A stretch of DNA of 64,000 bases from Planctomycetaceae bacterium (GTDB lineage: Bacteria; Planctomycetota; Planctomycetia; Pirellulales; Pirellulaceae), in NCBI GenBank assembly GCA_020638995.1, contig JACKHM010000007.1, positions 1-64,000 of the forward strand. Direction: 5' to 3'. Of this stretch, positions 61,101-64,000 are shown piece after piece. Position 1 is the stretch's first letter; the number at the start of each line of letters is the position of its first letter. The notes under the pieces are model-generated. The model was not told the DNA's origin and made no database searches. It saw nothing but the letters and a program-made list of their open reading frames with translations. The translations under genes were made by a program, and so were the position numbers.

Positions 61101-61583
61101 TTAGATACCAGCTGACGATGCAATATGTGGCTTCGCGGGCAATGAAGCGAGCATCTCAGCGATTTCGGTCGTGGTATCCGCCGAGTCCGGAATGCGTCGC
61201 AATACCGCCGACTGGTCGGTGCACAAGACACGTTGAAGCAAGTGGACGGTATTCGATGCCAGCTCGACAAACTCGGATGTTTGTGCCTCCGTCAGTTCGT
61301 TACGCACAAGTTGCACTTCTGTCTCTGTTCTTCGCCGGTCGAGCGTCACGAGCCGACCGCATTCGGCCTTAACGAGCTGACCGTTCCAGAAGCCTCGCCG
61401 TAGTTGGCGTTTGTTGTTGAATTGAAAAACCGGATCAGGGCCGATGAAGATACTCAACTCGCCGTCGCGGCGCATCCCAACGACAGCAGGCTCCGACCCA
61501 CTTGGCAATATCAACTCAACGCGCCGCACCAACGCCGTGGCCTCACGCATCAAGTCCTCTCGATCTCGCTCGTAGCGTGCCAT
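61101..61583 (-). CDS. Conserved-looking protein of unknown function
   Basis: This 160-residue protein has a strong ribosome-binding site (AAGGAG) before its ATG at 61583. It begins with a charged amphipathic helix (MARYERDREDLMREATALV), then alternating strands (SIFIGPDPVFQFN) and a Glu/Thr/Ala-rich tail that may be helical. No membrane segment, signal or known motif was seen. It is the first gene of a same-strand group with nfu (76 bp downstream) and the zinc-ribbon gene, so a link to Fe-S or stress biology is possible. Confidence 0.6.
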   Translation of the reverse strand: MARYERDREDLMREATALVRRVELILPSGSEPAVVGMRRDGELSIFIGPDPVFQFNNKRQLRRGFWNGQLVKAECGRLVTLDRRRTETEVQLVRNELTEAQTSEFVELASNTVHLLQRVLCTDQSAVLRRIPDSADTTTEIAEMLASLPAKPHIASSAGI

Positions 61584-61774
61584 AGCAAGGCTCCTTTTTG
61601 AGAATGCGTCTCACCCACACTTTGCTGGTTGAATGCGTGGGATACGGAATGCTCGACTTGTCGATTGGTGAGGCAGCCTCTAGTATCTGGTTACAGAAGC
61701 TTGGAGCACACAACTGAACACTTCAGCAAAAAGCAGTTCCTTACGAACGACTTCAACACAAACGGGAGTTATCA

Positions 61775-62236
61775 ATGGCCGCATCGAACGAAGAAGTAAT
61801 TGGCATGCTCAAGGAAGCATACTCGATGGAACTCGAAACCGTAATGAATTACTTGGCGAACAGCACCAATCTGGATGGTGTCCGCGCCGAGGAAATCAAG
61901 AAGTCCTTGGCTGCTGATATTACGGAAGAGTTGATGCATGCACAACAACTTGGGCAACGCATTAAACAAATCGGCGGCGTCGTACCGGGATCAGCGGAAG
62001 TCAAAGGAAACATCGGCGGACAACAGCAACCGCCCAACGACACAACGGATGTGATGGCGGTGATCGAAGCGGTGATTGAAGCCGAGACGAATGCCTGCAA
62101 CCAATACAAGAAAATCATCCGCGCAACTGACGGCGAAGACTATGTGACGCAGGATCTCTGTATCCGGCTGCTGGCCGCCGAAGAGGAGCACTTGGTTTTG
62201 TTCCGCGGCTTCCTGAAAGAGTATTCAAAGGCATGA
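61775..62236 (+). CDS. Ferritin-like/bacterioferritin-type protein
   Basis: This 153-residue four-helix bundle protein has likely di-iron ligands in MELETVMNYL, EELMHAQQL, EAETNACNQY and AAEEEHLVLF (Glu and His residues one per helix, in the expected order). The loop between helices B and C is Gly/Gln-rich (GGQQQPPND). It probably stores iron or detoxifies peroxide. GGGAG precedes the ATG. It is adjacent to, and divergent from, the hypothetical-nfu group. Confidence 0.8.
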   Translation: MAASNEEVIGMLKEAYSMELETVMNYLANSTNLDGVRAEEIKKSLAADITEELMHAQQLGQRIKQIGGVVPGSAEVKGNIGGQQQPPNDTTDVMAVIEAVIEAETNACNQYKKIIRATDGEDYVTQDLCIRLLAAEEEHLVLFRGFLKEYSKA

Positions 62237-62316
62237 CCCCCATCGGCAAAGTACGCGACCATGAGTGCTTCCGTTGCGCCGGATTGTGAGCAGACCGTCG
62301 TCGCGTTTGCCGTCAG

Positions 62317-64000
62317 TTATGCCTCGTCGCGGCCACGATGATTTGGCACCGGCAGCGTCGTCAGATTTTGAACAGGCGTGGGCTGGCTGCTCCCGTTGGT
62401 GGCTAGACCGCGTCGTGCGGCGAGACGAGGCTCGCTCAACACCCGCACCACGACATACCATAACACCAATACCACCGCGATCACGCCGACCAGAGCCCAT
62501 ATGCCTTCACGCTTCAGCTTCGATCCGAGACTTCGAACCGGTTCGATGGCTTTTGTATATCGTTCCTGAACCAGCACGATCATCTGTTTCTGGTCCTCGG
62601 GGCCTTCCGGCAGACGAACCCACTCGGTTGCCGGAATCCAGTCTCCCTGTAGGTGCTCGCCTCCGTCGGCTTGGGCGACTGGGTCCAGATATCGGTAGTT
62701 TGCGTCTGACCGAATTCGTAACAGCTCCTCGTCACCCACATAGAAGTGGCTGGCTTCGCCTGTGCGTGTCGCTCGTCGCTGATCGAACAACGGATGCTGA
62801 AGAATAACACCGTAGTTTGGGCCGCGCCGCCCGTCGATCAAAACAGCGAATCGGTCGGGATGCGAGTTCGTCCTCAGGTACGCGAAGTCGCCCAAATTGA
62901 CCGTGATGGCGAGAACTCCGATCACTTCAGACTTGGGGTCGTTATTTGCGAAGATCGGCGTCGATACTGCGACTTTCCAAATGCCGGTGGTCGTCGATTG
63001 AAAGGCCGCGGAGAAGTGTGTGTCCATGATCGGCTGGACGTCATGCGGCCCTTCGTCTTGCCAGGCATGATGGTCATCACTGAGGTCGGCAGCGCCGCCG
63101 TGGAAATACGTTCGGTAGGAATAGTTCCAGCCGGCGGATCTATTCACCGTATTCGGGTCATCGTATGCGGCCGCCAACATGCGTCCAAGCTTGTCGACGA
63201 CAAAGATACTTGCGAGCTTCAGCTCCGATGGCTCTTTGGTAAGGCGTTCAAAATACGAGTTGACTCGTTGCTGGAGATAAGCGTGCAATTGTTCGCGCTC
63301 CGGGTCTTTATAGAACGCCGGCCACGACTGTTCGATATCCTTTGATGTGGCCGTTGGGTGATTCAACTGCCGCACCAAGTCTGATTCGTCCACCGCGACA
63401 AACAACTCATGCAGCTTTGGTTGCTCAGCTTCATTTCGAGCTGCGCGGAAGTATCGGCGGATTTCACCTTCGATCGAACTCGCCGCAAACTGCGCCGCAA
63501 AGTCATTGCTTTCGCGAGCCTTGAGCATCACGAACACTTCCGACTCTTTCATTGCATCGTCATAACCGCGCAACCCAAACAATGCCATCACCACGAACAA
63601 CAACATCGGTCCGACAAAACCCAAGAACATCAGCGGTCGGCGGACCTTGGCGATTTCTCGGGAATTCAGAGCATCGATGACGGCTTGAACATTAGGAAAT
63701 CGCCGATCAGGGCTAACGGCAAGGCACCGGTCGACGACTTCGATTAATGCACGATCCATTCCAGCGACGCGCCGATGATCGGTGGGAACTGGCGCAGTCG
63801 CAATTGCACTTTTGTAACGAGCCAGCCTCGCTTCCAGATTCGGGGCGGCTTCGATACCTTTCACATGCTGTTCGCTGCGATAAGGCGGAGCACCGGTTAA
63901 CATGCAATACAGGATTGCTCCCAAAGCATACACGTCCCACTGGGCATCCGGCATTGCTGTTAAGTCGGCCTGTTCGGGGGCCATATAGAACAAGGTACCC
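62317..64000 (-). CDS. Ser/Thr protein kinase with C-terminal Cache-type sensor, 5'-truncated by the window edge
   Basis: Only the C-terminal 560 residues are present. The fragment begins at the end of a Ser/Thr kinase domain: the APE-like MAPEQADL, then DVYALGAILYCMLTGAPPY. After the kinase comes a first membrane helix (PLMFLGFVGPMLLFVVMALFGL, about 123-144), a large domain of about 330 residues with Cache/PAS-like strands (GGAADLSDDHHAWQDEGPHD and TTTGIWKVAVSTPIF), and a last helix (ALVGVIAVVLVLWYVVVRVL). The extracytoplasmic sensor suggests a small-ligand-controlled kinase. The catalytic HRD motif lies beyond the window. Confidence 0.85.
   Translation of the reverse strand, partial: GTLFYMAPEQADLTAMPDAQWDVYALGAILYCMLTGAPPYRSEQHVKGIEAAPNLEARLARYKSAIATAPVPTDHRRVAGMDRALIEVVDRCLAVSPDRRFPNVQAVIDALNSREIAKVRRPLMFLGFVGPMLLFVVMALFGLRGYDDAMKESEVFVMLKARESNDFAAQFAASSIEGEIRRYFRAARNEAEQPKLHELFVAVDESDLVRQLNHPTATSKDIEQSWPAFYKDPEREQLHAYLQQRVNSYFERLTKEPSELKLASIFVVDKLGRMLAAAYDDPNTVNRSAGWNYSYRTYFHGGAADLSDDHHAWQDEGPHDVQPIMDTHFSAAFQSTTTGIWKVAVSTPIFANNDPKSEVIGVLAITVNLGDFAYLRTNSHPDRFAVLIDGRRGPNYGVILQHPLFDQRRATRTGEASHFYVGDEELLRIRSDANYRYLDPVAQADGGEHLQGDWIPATEWVRLPEGPEDQKQMIVLVQERYTKAIEPVRSLGSKLKREGIWALVGVIAVVLVLWYVVVRVLSEPRLAARRGLATNGSSQPTPVQNLTTLPVPNHRGRDEA

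Noticed and set aside
1..64000. CRISPR arrays, insertion sequences, prophage or genomic-island borders
   Set aside because: No spaced direct-repeat array, transposase, integrase or phage gene was recognised. The tRNA at 397-469 is not followed by an integrase or repeated tRNA end.

Overview
This window looks like a chromosomal segment of a planctomycete, probably in or near the Pirellulales. The family-level evidence is consistent: a DUF1559 prepilin-like protein beside a small carboxypeptidase-regulatory-type lipoprotein, a DUF1080 protein, a glucose/sorbosone dehydrogenase fused to c-type cytochrome domains, tetrahydromethanopterin-linked C1 genes, several Ser/Thr-kinase fusions and an NRAMP-like permease of divergent type. 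I saw no rRNA, insertion sequence, prophage, CRISPR array or replication origin. Genes are on both strands, mostly as single genes or short operons of two or three. GTG and TTG starts and weak ribosome-binding sites are common.

Layout. 0-9 kb: a tRNA-Asn, an amine-oxidase-like flavoprotein, an EamA transporter and an M50 protease that run through each other's 3' ends, a PH-like membrane protein, a pyroglutamyl peptidase, the lipoprotein/DUF1559 pair and an RmlD-like protein lacking catalytic residues. 9-19 kb: an FHA-GAF-PAS-PAS histidine kinase, a NUDIX hydrolase, two tandem beta-barrel-like paralogues, a cysteine desulfurase overlapping a RecA/KaiC-like ATPase, inorganic pyrophosphatase and a GntP permease. 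19-23 kb: a tight operon of mch, a RimK-type ATP-grasp ligase and an AMP-forming acyl ligase. 23-30 kb: DtxR, DinB, an RlmM-like/VOC/amidase operon, a TauD-type oxygenase, SlyX and DUF1080.

30-47 kb is the most striking stretch: six genes in a row on the plus strand and about 17 kb long. It starts with a RegB/PrrB-type redox sensor kinase that keeps the quinone-site heptapeptide and a candidate redox cysteine, then its RegA/PrrA-type regulator, a sigma-70 factor and a STAS protein. A 2,439-residue single-module, fully reducing type I polyketide synthase follows, and 29 bp later a 1,996-residue protein that joins Ser/Thr kinase, AAA ATPase, helical repeats, GAF, histidine kinase and two receiver domains. 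My reading, which is inference, is a redox- and signal-controlled locus for a reduced fatty-acid-like product.

47-64 kb: a secreted HExxH protein, an MFS transporter, a P-II protein paired with a stand-alone receiver domain, a SpsF-like nucleotidyltransferase, a small lipoprotein, the divergent NRAMP-like permease, the dehydrogenase-cytochrome fusion, a LmbE deacetylase, Maf, an RluA-type pseudouridine synthase, a YihY/BrkB protein, a small zinc-ribbon protein, Nfu, an unknown protein, a ferritin-like protein, and a Cache-domain Ser/Thr kinase cut by the right edge.
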